Source: Tiliqua scincoides
Lineage: Eukaryota; Chordata; Lepidosauria; Squamata; Scincidae
Reading direction: 5' to 3'
NCBI RefSeq assembly: GCF_035046505.1
Contig: NC_089822.1
Location: forward strand, 98,712,659 to 98,776,658
DNA: 64,000 nucleotides
Shown here: positions 53,962-64,000 of the stretch, one piece after another
Position numbering within the stretch: position 1 is the stretch's first letter
Layout: each line of letters starts with the position of its first letter
Program-made: the position numbers and the translations under genes
Notes under the pieces: generated by a model
The model's input: only the letters and a program-made list of their open reading frames with translations
What the model was told of the DNA's origin: nothing
The model's database searches: none

Positions 53962-54637
53962 TCAGGCAGTTAATGCTCCCCCCCCCCAGCTTTTACATTT
54001 TTGGATGCTTTTTTAAAATACGTCTTAAAGAGGATCCAGGAAGGTGATGAGTGCTACCACATTTGGGTACAACAGCTTTGGCCTTTGAGGACAAAGCCAG
54101 GAGATTCCCTATGTTAGGAGGTTTTAGTGTGCATAAGAAGTTGGAGGAGTGAGTCAGGGAATGCCCCAGAAACCTGGATAAATGGCAGCCTATGACTTCA
54201 GAGATCTTCTGTACCTTGCATACCAATTTTGAGACCCTTTCATATTCCCCCAGAGAGACAGAACTGCTCAGGACCACCTCTCAATTGCTTTTTCTGGAGT
54301 CTTCTGTTTCAGTGACCTGTACAAATGATGCGCAAATGTAGAGGCACAAATGATACACCTAGATCTGCTCTGCGAAGAAGTGGGGTGTTTTGGACCCACA
54401 GTGGCATTAAATCAAAGTGGAGGACATCCAAAACAGACCAGAAGGGGTATGGCCAGTGGGTGATCCTGGGGAAGGTGCAGGCTCTACATTGTGCCTAGAA
54501 CAGGTGCTCTGTTGTTTTTTAGCACAGTGATGCTTCAGTTCCTTTGTTCATGCACGAGGACAGGTGCCTTTTAATCCAATTTCAGTACTGAGCTCTTGTC
54601 TGTAAAAGGTTGACTGACTTTCGTCTTCCTCCCACAG

Positions 54638-56178
54638 CATTTGGCAAAGGGAAAGAGGGGGGACCCAAGAAACTATAGGCCAGTCAGCCTAACATCTATA
54701 CTGAGTAAGAAGGTGGAATGCCTCATCAAAGATAGAATCTCAAAACACATAGACGAACAGGCCTTGCTCAGGGAGAATCAGCAAGGCTTCTATAAGGGTA
54801 TGTCTTGCCTCACTACCTTTTAGAATTCTTTGAAAAGGTCAACAGGCATGTGGATGCGGGAGACACTATATATCTGGACTTTCAGAAGGCGTTCGACATG
54901 GTCCCTCACCAAAGGCTACTGAAAAACTCCACAGTCAGGGAATTAGAGGACAGGTCCTCTCCTGTATTGAGATCTGGTTGAAGACCAGGAAACAGAGTGT
55001 GGGTGTCAATGGGCAATTTTCACAATGGAGAGAAGTGAAAAGCGGTGTGCCCCAAGGATCTGTCCTGGGACCGGTACTTTTCAACCTCTTCATAAATGAC
55101 CTGGAGACAGGGGTGAGCAGTGAGGTGGCAAAGTTTGCAGATTACACCAAACTTTTCCAAGTGGTGAAGACCAGAAGTGATTGTGAGGAGCTCCAGAAGG
55201 ATCTCTCCAAACTGGCAGAATGGGCAGCAAAATGGCAGATGTGTTTCAATGTAAGTAAGTGTAAAGTCATGCACATTGGGGCAAAAAATCAAAACTTCAC
55301 ATATAGGCTAATGGGTTCTGAGCTGTCTGTGACAGATCAGGAGAGAGATCTTGGGGTGGTGGTGGACAGGTCGATGGAAGTGTCGACCCAATGTGCGGCG
55401 GCAGTGAAGAAGGACAATTCTATGCTTGGGATCATTAGAAAAGGTATTGAGAACAAAACAGCTAATACAATGCCATTGTACAAATCGATGGTAAGGCCAC
55501 ACCTGGAGTATTGTGTCCAGTTCTGGTCACCACATCTCAAAAAGGACATAGTGGAAATGGAAAAGGTGCAAAAGAGAGCGACTAAGATGATTACTGGGCT
55601 GGGGCACCTTCCTTATGAGGAAAGGCTACAGCGTTTAGGCCTCTTCAGCCTAGAAAAGAGATGCCTGAGGGGGGACATGATTGAGACATACAAAATTATG
55701 CATGGGAAGGATAAAGTGGATAGAGAGATGCTCTTTACACTCTCACATAACACCAGAACCAGGGGACATCCACTAAAATTTTTAGGAGGGTCCCCACGGG
55801 ACGTGCTGGGGATGCAACGGCGGATTGGAGAGATACAGACAAAAGAAAATATTTCTTTACTCAGCGTGTGGTCGGTCTCTGGAACTCCTTGCTGCAGGAT
55901 GTGGTGATGGCATCTGGCCTGGATGCCTTTAAAAGGGGATTGGACAAGTTTCTGGAGGAAAAGTCCATTACGGGTTACAAGCCATGATGTGTATGCGCAA
56001 CCTCCTGATTTTAGAAATGGGTTATGTCAGAATGCCAGATGCAAGGGAGGGCACCAGGATGAGGTCTCTTGTTATCTGGTGTGCTCCCTGGGGCATTTGG
56101 TGGGCCGCTGTGAGATACAGGAAGCTGGACTAGAGGGGCCTATGGCCTCATCCAGTGGGGCTGTTCTTATGTAGCTAT
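54638..56178 (+). mobile_element. CR1-clade LINE, 5'-truncated reverse transcriptase and 3' end
   Basis: The reading starts inside ORF2 (DPRNYRPVSLTS, ENQQGFYKG, YLDFQKAFDMVPHQRLL, SGVPQGSVLGPVLFNLFINDL) and continues through the thumb and C-terminal region (PHLEYCVQFWSP, KRATKMITGL, EKRCLRGDMIETYKIM) to a CR1 3' end near GGGCTGTTCTTATG. The frame shifts once near 54824-54860 and again before 54978; the main open part is 54978-55907. The catalytic FADD box reads FADY, losing one aspartate. About 45-50 bp near 55782-55832 have no counterpart in the CR1 sequence I know. It is a dead copy, not a host gene. Confidence 0.9.
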
Positions 56179-56179
56179 G

Positions 56180-58195
56180 CCTTTAACAGCAGCTTGATGT
56201 GCAGTCATTAGCAGGTAAAGTGAGCTTTATTAATACGTTAAATAGAATATATGGAATTCCCAAGAAAGAGTCCTACTTATGTAAATTGTATACATGTAGC
56301 CTCTATGCCTGTATTAAGGAGAATACATTAAGGACCAGTGTTCCTGCTTCCCACCCATGTATTCCATATCTGAATAAGGTTCCATGTTCCACTTATTTTT
56401 GCAGCTCAAGCACAGGAGCAGTTCAGGTCAGGTTTTTTTTCTGGTCACTTGGCAATTATCTGTAGTTTGCTTACATCTGAAATTGTGCATCAGGAAGAAA
56501 TCCCTGTTTTATCTCAAAAGAATGGAGGGTGCTCACTAAATATATGTTTGTTATACCGAGATGGTTCAAATGTACTTACACCTGGTGGGGGAGGCACACA
56601 GTTGGTCATTTATGCTGTCTTTCTGCTACAGCATTTATCACCCCCCAGCTGATGACTGTGAACTTGGCTGACAGACTGGCAATTAAAGAAGCACATAATG
56701 TGTTGACAGTCAAGGCCCCAAAACTGAAATGCGGTGGTATGTGAGTAGAACTGAAGTGTAAATATGTCAGGACACAAACTGGCAGACTTCCCTGACAGGC
56801 AATCTTAATGCAAGTTTGTTATTTTTGTTATTATCTCAGATGACAAGAGAAGGATATGACAGGACACAAGCATGTCTTATTTGCTGGGGAGATGGGGAAC
56901 AGCCCTTGTGTGGCTTGTCTTTATTACTGCTATTCAAACAGGATTTTACATACCCAAAACGATCATTCTGCAGTACCAGGAGTGCAAACATCTGCAAACA
57001 AGATAGTGGAAGGAGATTGAATCAGGCGAAAGAAGTGTCTTCCCCCCCCTTTTATATGCACACAAAAACACATCAATTCCTGCTTTTTTGCCACCAAAGT
57101 ACACAGCAGCTTTGTTGTCAGCTGGTAATCCAGGAAGTGAAAAGCTGTGATTTACTAGTCAAATCCTTTTGCTGCTGCCAAAGATTACCTTTCAGTCTCC
57201 CTGTACCCAAAACCTTTGGGCATGGTGACAAAATGCCACACATGTACTGAAATGGAGGTATTCCAGCCTTTACCTATTTAATAACAACCTATTTAATGCA
57301 AAGTTACAACAGCAAACTGACAAAAGTACTTCCCTGGCCTGCATTCTCAATAAACTATGAATTAACACTCCCCCCTCTGCCACCCTTTATTCTTACAAGG
57401 AAAAAGGAATCCACCAATTTGGGTTGTAAGCTCCTTGGGACTTTCCTTTTTCACTTATCAGGGCTTTAAAAGTTCCTACAGAAATCAGACAGATACCCCT
57501 TTGAACTTGCTGGGAAGGTGCACCTACTCCTGAGTAAACATAGGGTTGTGCTGTAAGATCATTGGTATTCTGTTTGTAGGCGAGGACTTGACTTCAGGTT
57601 GGCTACTCTGCTGCATCACCTCCATTTTTGTGTTGAATTTTTTTTTTTTAAAGAAATAAGAGGACAAAAAATATGAATGAAGTTTAAAAGGGATGACAGG
57701 TTGAGGCCCCATGTCTGAAAATGCAGTGAAGGGGCTGTTCTTCTGCAATTGGTGGCACCATAGAGGGTGTGAGAGGGCAAGGACGCCTCAGAGAAGTAGT
57801 TTGTCCCCCTGCAGGACCACCATATTGTTGGACCCCTGTGGTAACTTCAAGAAAAGATACTTTTTATATACTCAAAGTGCTTTATATTTAGGATAGCAGT
57901 ATTAATGTGAAATACACCATTGTTTTTCTTTCAGAATTCTAACATGTGGGATAAAGTTTGCTCACCCAGAAATGCTCTCTACCCTCATATTTCTTTTCTT
58001 TTTCTGGTGCTGCCACTCTTAACACAGAGGAGAAACCTTACCTCCTATATTTAATCTATGTATAAAGTCAGGCGTTTCTCATATAAACTTTACCAACTAG
58101 TGCAGCAGTATCTGCCAAGAAGCAGCAGCAACTGAATTACACTGGCAAGGCATGAATTGAGCCAAAAAGAGCAGGGGGTTTTATAAAAGCTGAGA
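56180..58195. other. Intergenic stretch with little structure
   Basis: A possible L2/MIR-like tail near 57423 (GGTTGTAAGCTCCTTGGGAC) and a partial 90-bp MITE near 57515 are all I recognise. Open frames are short and lack family signatures. Confidence 0.45.
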
Positions 58196-58199
58196 TCAA

Positions 58200-58690
58200 G
58201 AGCGCCATCCTAGGATTGCACTGGGCCAAGTTGCGCCAACCTGTCTGTCCGTGTTTGGGCCCTGCAGTGGCCAAATTGGTACTCTGCACTGACACGGAGA
58301 GGTAAGTTCATGCCAGGCTCCCTAGGTTGGTGTGGGGTGGGGAGGACGAGGACAGTACTGGAGCATTCCGTGGTGGGGGGAGGGAAGATGGCAGGGGGAC
58401 CTGTGGGGGGGCACAACCAGGGAGGAGGGTGGTGCCAGGATCTGGCTCTTAGGCTGGACCCCCCCCCTTCCCAGGCAGCCCAGCCTAGCACGGGGCCACT
58501 TGGATCTGCACCACTTCTTTAGGTAGGGTAGATCTGAGTAGCCCCATTTGGGCCACTGCTGTGTGACAGGGGTTAAGGGAAAATGATTCCCCTTGCCCCA
58601 GGTTGCACTGTAACCAGCCCCAACCCTGCTCTGCATACAGTGCAAGCCAGCCAGCCTGCCTGTTCCAGCGCAGGTTAGGATTGGGTTGCA
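58200..58690. mobile_element. Harbinger-like MITE, longer GC-rich form
   Basis: It begins GAGCGCCATCCTAGGATTGC and ends GCGCAGGTTAGGATTGGG, with an internal AAGGGAAAATGATTCCCCTT palindrome as in its shorter relatives. A fragment of the same type lies at about 10835-10905. Confidence 0.5.
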
Positions 58691-59227
58691 AACTGAGATG
58701 ATGGAGTTGGAGAAGCATCCTCTTAGATCTTCTGCGTTCTGACAGATCAATGCTGAACTTCTGAGTCCATTTTTAGTATTATCTTGACTTGTACATTTCT
58801 TGCAGTGTGACCTTTGTTTGCTATTTTGGAGGGTACTTCTGTGGTCTACCTTCAGGAAATAAATTAGTAGCTGGCTTATCTCAGTCATGTATTCCTTGGA
58901 AAATGTCCCTCCCTCATCTTGATGTAGGCTTTTTTTTTTTTTTTTTTGTCAGCAGCATGAAATGGCAGAAAACTGAACTTTGCCACCAGTACAGGAATCT
59001 ATTGTTTTATGAATGACAGACTTAAAGGAACATGAAAAAAACTCCAGCCCAGAGGCTGTCAGTTGTGTGAAAGCATTCCTTCTTTTGACTCTGGGTGGTC
59101 CTCTGGAGGCTGCCATCATTTCAGCACAATTCCTCACAAAAGAGGGTGTAGCATGTGTGTACAAAAGCAGACAAATTTAATTACATGACTTTTGAAGACC
59201 AGGTTATTGACATGATTGATTTGCATA

Positions 59228-59493
59228 GAGCATTTGAATGCAATACTTCTTTTTTTAAAAAAATCTATTTAAAAAAACAATGAAAACAGGATCACAATTA
59301 TTTATTAGACTTAAAATTTGACAGGCTACATTGACTTTCCCCATTCATCCTTACATATGAGCATTTGATTGCAATACTTCTTTTTTTAAAAAAAAATCTA
59401 TTTAAAAAAACAATGAAAACAGGATCACAATTATTTATTAGACTTAAAAATTTGACAGGCTGCATTGACTTTTCCCTGTTCATCCTTACATAT
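59228..59493. repeat. 131-bp tandem duplication
   Basis: Unit 1 is 59228-59358 and unit 2 is 59359-59493. They differ mainly by A-run length and a few substitutions (GCATTTGAATGCAATACTTC against GCATTTGATTGCAATACTTC), so the duplication is fairly recent. Confidence 0.85.
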
Positions 59494-59560
59494 GAGCACC
59501 CCTTGTTATGCTGATCTCTTCCAGTCCTCCCCTCTCTCAGTTGCTTGTTCACTTTGTAGA

Positions 59561-59700
59561 GGGGCTGTAGCTCAGTGAACTCAAAGAGCCAATGTTTTTA
59601 CATGCACCAGGTGCCAGGTTCAATCCATGGCATCTAGAGATAGGAAAGACCCTTTCCTGAAACTCTGAACGGCTGCTGTGAGCCAGTGTATATAATGCTT
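59561..59700 (+). mobile_element. tRNA-derived SINE fragment
   Basis: The head GGGGCTGTAGCTCAGTGAAC carries a tRNA A box and GGTTCAATCC at 59617-59626 is a B box. The downstream body matches a SINE common in squamates. Divergence and lack of a clean tail indicate an old copy. A separate L2-like tail begins near 59797. Confidence 0.65.
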
Positions 59701-59796
59701 ACCTGAATGGGGCCTTAAGGATGAAGCCATCCCTCCCCTTCCCTTTCTCTTTCTCTCTCCTAGTCCACTTTTCCCTCTCCTCTGCTGTTGATATTT

Positions 59797-59912
59797 AGAA
59801 TGTAAGCTCGCTGGGGGCAGGGAACTTGTATTTTATATTTTTTTTTTGCTGATGCTACTCTGTCAGGTGCCATGTATAGTGATGATACCATATAAACCAC
59901 AACAATAATAAC
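59797..59912 (+). mobile_element. L2/MIR-like 3' end
   Basis: AGAATGTAAGCTCGCTGGGG with GGCAGGGAACTTG and a following GTGCCATGTATAGTGATGAT is an L2-related 3' end. Confidence 0.55.
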
Positions 59913-59989
59913 AACTTCAAGGTATTGTTTCCTAACTTTTGAGCAGTGAAGCATAGGTTCCCCCCCCCCCCCCGATTAAAAGTGGAGAG

Positions 59990-61550
59990 ACACATCACAC
60001 TCAGAGTTTCTTTCTCTTACATTCTCCCCCTCTCCTCCCCCACCCCGGTCAATTTCAATCTGCTATGGGCAGGCACCTTACCCAGTTAATATTTCCAGTA
60101 GAGGCTGCTGAATTTCTTTGGGTTGCTTCTGATTGGTTCAGATTTCCTTTTTTATTGTTGTTGCTGCTACTGTGCTTTTCCTTCTTCTGTTCAATATGTG
60201 GTTTGTTATCAGAGCTGCTTTAATTGCTGTGTTTATTATTGCAGAAGTTTTTTTTTTTCCTGTAAGCAACACTGAGTTTTGTTTTGCAAAGAACGTAGGA
60301 TTTAAAATAAATGGATAGTCGGGAATCAACTGTGCTTTCCGAGCAATGGCAATATCATAGGGATGTCTCTATGCCTCAGCTGCAGCACAAATCTTTTCAG
60401 GGAAACAGCTGGGAATCCTGGTGTGCGGTCTTACCCTCCTCCCTTGGGGGTAAAGGCATTGTGCCCCCACCCACATATTAATAAAGGATCCATGCTACAA
60501 AGGCCTCTGAGAGTGGTGGTGGTGGTGAGTGTATCCAACATGGTGGCTTGATTCTTCAAGGCCCACTCCACCCCTTCTCTCCGAACATGACATACTCTTT
60601 AGGAATTGCTGCTTGATATTAAGTCTATCAGTTTGTTTCAAATCATCTGTAAGCCTTTACAGCAAAATGAAAGATCAGAAAAATAAGCCAGAAAAAAATT
60701 AGCTGCTACATTTATTCAACTGTAAGACCAATAATTAGAGGTGGAAGAACACGGTTTTATACTTCCGTTGATTTTGGTGTTTTCCAAAGTTAGAAGTGCA
60801 GAAAGCAGTATTATGTGTCTTAATTCCAAATTTACATTTCAAATATAAATCATAATTGCTTTAAAACTGTACTAGGTAGATGATATAGTGGTATAGTGTC
60901 AGTAGAAGCACTCCCCATTAAATAATAAATAAAACCCAAATAAAATGGTTTTATTTTTTCTCAGATTTCAGGTTTCACAAAAGTGAGAAGTGTAGAAAGC
61001 AGTGTTATGTGTTCTTATTTTGTTATGTGTTTTCTCCCACCTCTGCCAATAATATCACTGTTGCACTTTGTATTTTAAGGCCATCTAATTTAGCTTATGC
61101 AGCCCCAAGTCAGAATATTCGGATTCTGAGCAAACAGGACCCTTTTAACAAAAGAATAAGGTGTGCTTGAAACTGAAAGGAACCAATGGGAGGGGTGGTG
61201 GCGAGCAAGGGCCTTTTTACCTCATTTGGAGTGTTTGTTTAATAGGCAAGTGGATGAACAGATTCTTCAGGATTTGACTAAAACCAGGTTAAGAGAACAC
61301 ATTTTCTGAATTGGCTGCTAATAACAGCACAATCTTTTCCAGTCGTTCTTATTACATCTTTCATTTCAGGCAGAATGAAAAACAATTCTAGAAGTTTAAC
61401 ATCAACATTTTCTAAAGGGCCTGAATAGAAATTCACCAGAGCCCTTCACCAGAAATAGCTAGGTAGCAGATGGAATATGCTGCATCCAGACCTATGATAG
61501 TCCCAATAGAAACAGTGAGAGCATTTATACCATTTAACCAGTACTAGCAT
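59990..61550. other. Intergenic stretch with little structure
   Basis: C- and T-runs (59961-59973, about 60249) and a short U4-like phrase near 60332 are visible. No gene or repeat could be assigned. Confidence 0.45.
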
Positions 61551-62139
61551 TTAAACATTCGAAAAGTTCACTTTGTGGGGTTAACCCCTTAAAACAACCC
61601 TGTAAAATAAATCAGGATTATTCTTATCATCCCTGAAATTGCAGACTAAAAGCATAGGCAATGTGCTTAAACACTTTGCAGATTTGAACTAGGAACTTTC
61701 CAGCTCACACTCCTGGAGGAATGCTTTTCAGCCAAGTATTGTAGTACCTCACAGTACAGCAAATGGTATGTGGCCCTCACAGGTGAGTGAAATGACGTGC
61801 CACTGCTGTCACAGGAACTAAGTGTACAGATATCTCTGATCTGCCTGACCCCACCAGAAGTGGAAAGGGCTGGGGTGGCAGTGTTCCAGCAGTAAGAGGC
61901 AGCTGTGTGGCCAGCTGGAACCCTCCCCTTCAAAAGAGGGGCAGATTAGGCAAGATGGGAAAGACTAGGGAACCGCAGCAGCTAGAGAATACCCTTCCCA
62001 ACTGCAGAAACCACTGTATGGTGAGCTGTCCATTCCCACACGCATCTGTTCTTTGGAGGCAGTGGGTTGTGTCAGTGGCTCACAAAAGTTGTACTTCTAC
62101 ATAAAGGATGAAAAGCTCTAAGGCACATGAAATTTGTTC

Positions 62140-62295
62140 TTTTTATCCCATTTTCCCCCTCACAGTAATCTTGTGATGATGATTCGGCTGAAAAATGGTG
62201 ACTGGTCCAAGATCACCCAGTGATGAGCTTAATAGCTGAGCAGGGGTTTTAACTCAAGTCTCTGCTCCAAGCCCAGCATTCTATCCTTGATACTA
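62140..62295 (-). mobile_element. SINE fragment (MIR/tRNA-SINE type)
   Basis: TGGTCCAAGATCACCCAGTG and AGGGGTTTTAACTCAAGTC correspond to the conserved core of squamate tRNA-SINEs. A similar decayed core lies near 61560-61720. Confidence 0.45.
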
Positions 62296-62633
62296 GTGTT
62301 TTTCAACCAGTGGTATGGGTATCACCAGTGGTACATGAGGTCATGGCTGGTGGTACTGGTGGGACCCTAACGTCCAGCATCATGACCAGTGATGTGATGC
62401 AACAAACAGCAGTAGAAGGCTTGGCTTGGTGGGCAAAGCTCCAAAGCATGCTTTTTGCATACTCTTAAAAAGCTCTCCCATTCACCCAGAGCCTCTTACT
62501 AGTGTTTGTTGCTCATATATGGCCTCCCACCCCAGAAAGTAACTGGTGATGACATCATCAACGCTTACTTCCAGTAGGTGGACCATGTGAAATGGTGCAT
62601 TGGGGAACAAGCGTCGAGAAATGCTACACTATA
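62296..62633. mobile_element. hAT-like MITE, one of three copies, inverted
   Basis: AGTGTTTTTCAACCAGTGG and GCGTCGAGAAATGCTA are the ends. The interior (AGAGCCTCTTACTAGTGTTT, AAAGTAACTGGTGATGAC) is the reverse of the other two copies. Confidence 0.5.
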
Positions 62634-62796
62634 CCACATTCTTCTGGTAGGGATTTGTCTACCATATTTTCTTACAGCTCAGAAATATTTGAAATGCTGC
62701 TTCAAACCAAAAGGCAATTACATGGGATTCTATCGTGCTGTACAAATTCAGTTTTGGTACAAAATACAGCTGGCAGCACTTGAACATAAGGACATA

Positions 62797-63997
62797 CAGT
62801 GGCATCACTAGGGTTTGCGTCACCCGGTGTGGGATGCCAGTGCGCCACCCCCCATGCAGTGGGTGGAGCAATACCCCAGGTGGTGGGCGTGGTGATGTAC
62901 CATCACTCTGCCCCCACTGGTTTTTTGGTTGTACCTTTTGATAGAACACATTCTGCATGAAATTACGTATTGATTGATAGAACACGATGGTATTATTCCT
63001 CCAAACTGTGATTTTGGTCACTAGTGTCACACACCTCCCAGGTGTCAACTTACTAACACCTTATTGCAGCAGTTCTCAAACTTTTAGCACTGGGACCTAC
63101 TTTTTAGAATGACAATCTGTCCAAGACCCACCAGAAGTAATGTAATGGTTGAAGTGACATCATCAGGCAAATTATAAATAATTAAAGTAAAACAAATAAT
63201 TAAATAAGCAGAAGCCAGCCCTGGTCCACCAGTGAATTTCCTCTGTAGCCTGCCTGCAGTAACCCCCCCTCCAAAATCAGTAAGGTGTTCAGCCCAACCC
63301 AGTGCCCAGTTCAATTTAAGAACTTCTGTTTAAACCAGATCACTGTCAGGATCCACCTGGCTTTGCAAGTCTCAAAAGGGTTCACCTTATCAGCTGAAGC
63401 CTCTGTTTTGATCCTTTTTAGTGGGGTGGGCTGCCTTCTGGAGCACTTGTATAACTCCAAGTGCATAGGATCAGGACCATTCTGGTAGCCTTGCGCTCTC
63501 TTTCACCTGATCTTCCACACCAGCCAAGTCATGTTTGCTTACTCGTGAGTAAACGCAACCGTGAGGCATAGTTTCGCTTTTCATAGGGCTCAATACATTC
63601 ATCTGCTTGGAGGGAGGAACTTCCTTCTCAGGTGTTTTTGGGGGCTGCATTCATTGGATCAGGACCATTCTGGTGTCATTGGATTCCTCTCATCCTGCCC
63701 TTTCTGACAGACTAAGGCATGCTTGCCTAATTGCGAATAAATGTGCGATACGGCTCACTTTCACTTTCCATAGGGATCCATGCATTTTTGTTCTCCAGTT
63801 TTTGGGGCATAACTTTTGATAGAAGAGATATTTCACTCTGGTTTTTTGCATTGCATTCTGCTGGAAATTCTGCATCCAATGGTATATAATATGATGGGGT
63901 TACTCCTAACCACTGCAATTTTAGTGTGTCACCCCCAGTACTCGTCACCCCCCGTGCGCATCACCCGGTGGCCCACACACCCCTAGCGACTCCACTG
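62797..63997. mobile_element. Large hAT-like element reaching the window edge, with inner insertions
   Basis: It starts CAGTGGCATCACTAGGG and ends CCCCTAGCGACTCCACTG. The left flank is AGGACATA, and the three bases after the right end are AGG, the first three of a matching octamer. Inside is a hAT left end of the 10279 type (63067, CAGCAGTTCTCAAACTTTTA) and the module shared with 37903-38426. There is no transposase frame. Confidence 0.7.
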
Positions 63998-64000
63998 AGG

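Noticed and set aside
54978-55907. 309-residue open frame as a possible host gene
   Set aside because: It is the reverse transcriptase C-terminal part of a CR1 LINE with a damaged catalytic box.
58322-58888. 188-residue open frame on the minus strand
   Set aside because: Most of it falls in a GC-rich MITE. Proline- and serine-rich low-complexity translation, no family match.
60330-60362. Phrase TGCTTTCCGAGCAATGGCAA followed by TATCATAG, resembling the 5' end of U4 snRNA
   Set aside because: Similarity covers only about 27 nt with several mismatches and no downstream U4 structure. Too short to call a gene or pseudogene.
56200-64000. Expected FOXE1, the next gene in mammals
   Set aside because: No forkhead coding sequence or GC-rich single-exon gene is present. 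It probably lies beyond the window.

Overview
The window is vertebrate nuclear DNA, most likely from a squamate reptile (lizard or snake). Three things point there. A full-length Sauria-type tRNA SINE lies at 15.6 kb. Several L2- and CR1-clade LINE pieces carry the 3' tails common in squamates. Non-autonomous hAT, Harbinger-like and pogo/Tigger-like DNA transposons are unusually dense. Two host genes can be read completely, and they converge. NCBP1 (nuclear cap-binding protein subunit 1, CBP80) runs on the plus strand from an ATG at 3007 to a stop at 36047, in 23 coding exons encoding 793 residues. XPA (nucleotide excision repair damage-verification factor) runs on the minus strand from an ATG at 46898 to a stop ending at 40277, in six coding exons encoding 260 residues. 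This NCBP1-XPA tail-to-tail order is the same as in mammals.

Layout. 1-2.6 kb is a transposon mosaic ending in four head-to-tail copies of a ~90-bp MITE. 2.6-3.3 kb is the NCBP1 CpG-island promoter, with ETS and GC boxes. 3.0-36.0 kb is NCBP1; its introns hold a nested hAT, L2, CR1, the Sauria SINE, a pogo-like element with a minisatellite, and one possible LTR-type fossil. Intron 11 has the hallmarks of a U12-type (minor spliceosome) intron. 36.0-40.2 kb is the convergent intergenic space, with a strong CTCF-like motif, two adjacent hAT elements and a hAT inside a hAT. 40.2-46.9 kb is the coding part of XPA. 46.9-51.7 kb looks like an XPA 5'UTR intron, because the first coding exon is preceded by a splice acceptor and the nearest CpG island is at 51.6-51.97 kb. 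From 52 kb to the end I find no host coding gene. That part holds a ~1.5-kb CR1 LINE, MITEs, a recent 131-bp tandem duplication, and a large hAT-like element that ends three bases before the window does.

Both genes look intact: all inferred introns are GT-AG, reading phases are consistent, and the key motifs are present. Functionally they are unrelated housekeeping genes, one in mRNA cap binding and export and one in DNA repair. They share a neighbourhood, not a pathway. The novelty lies mainly in gene structure (U12 intron, split XPA leader) and in the transposon archaeology. All identifications come from reading the sequence and remembered family features; no database search was run.
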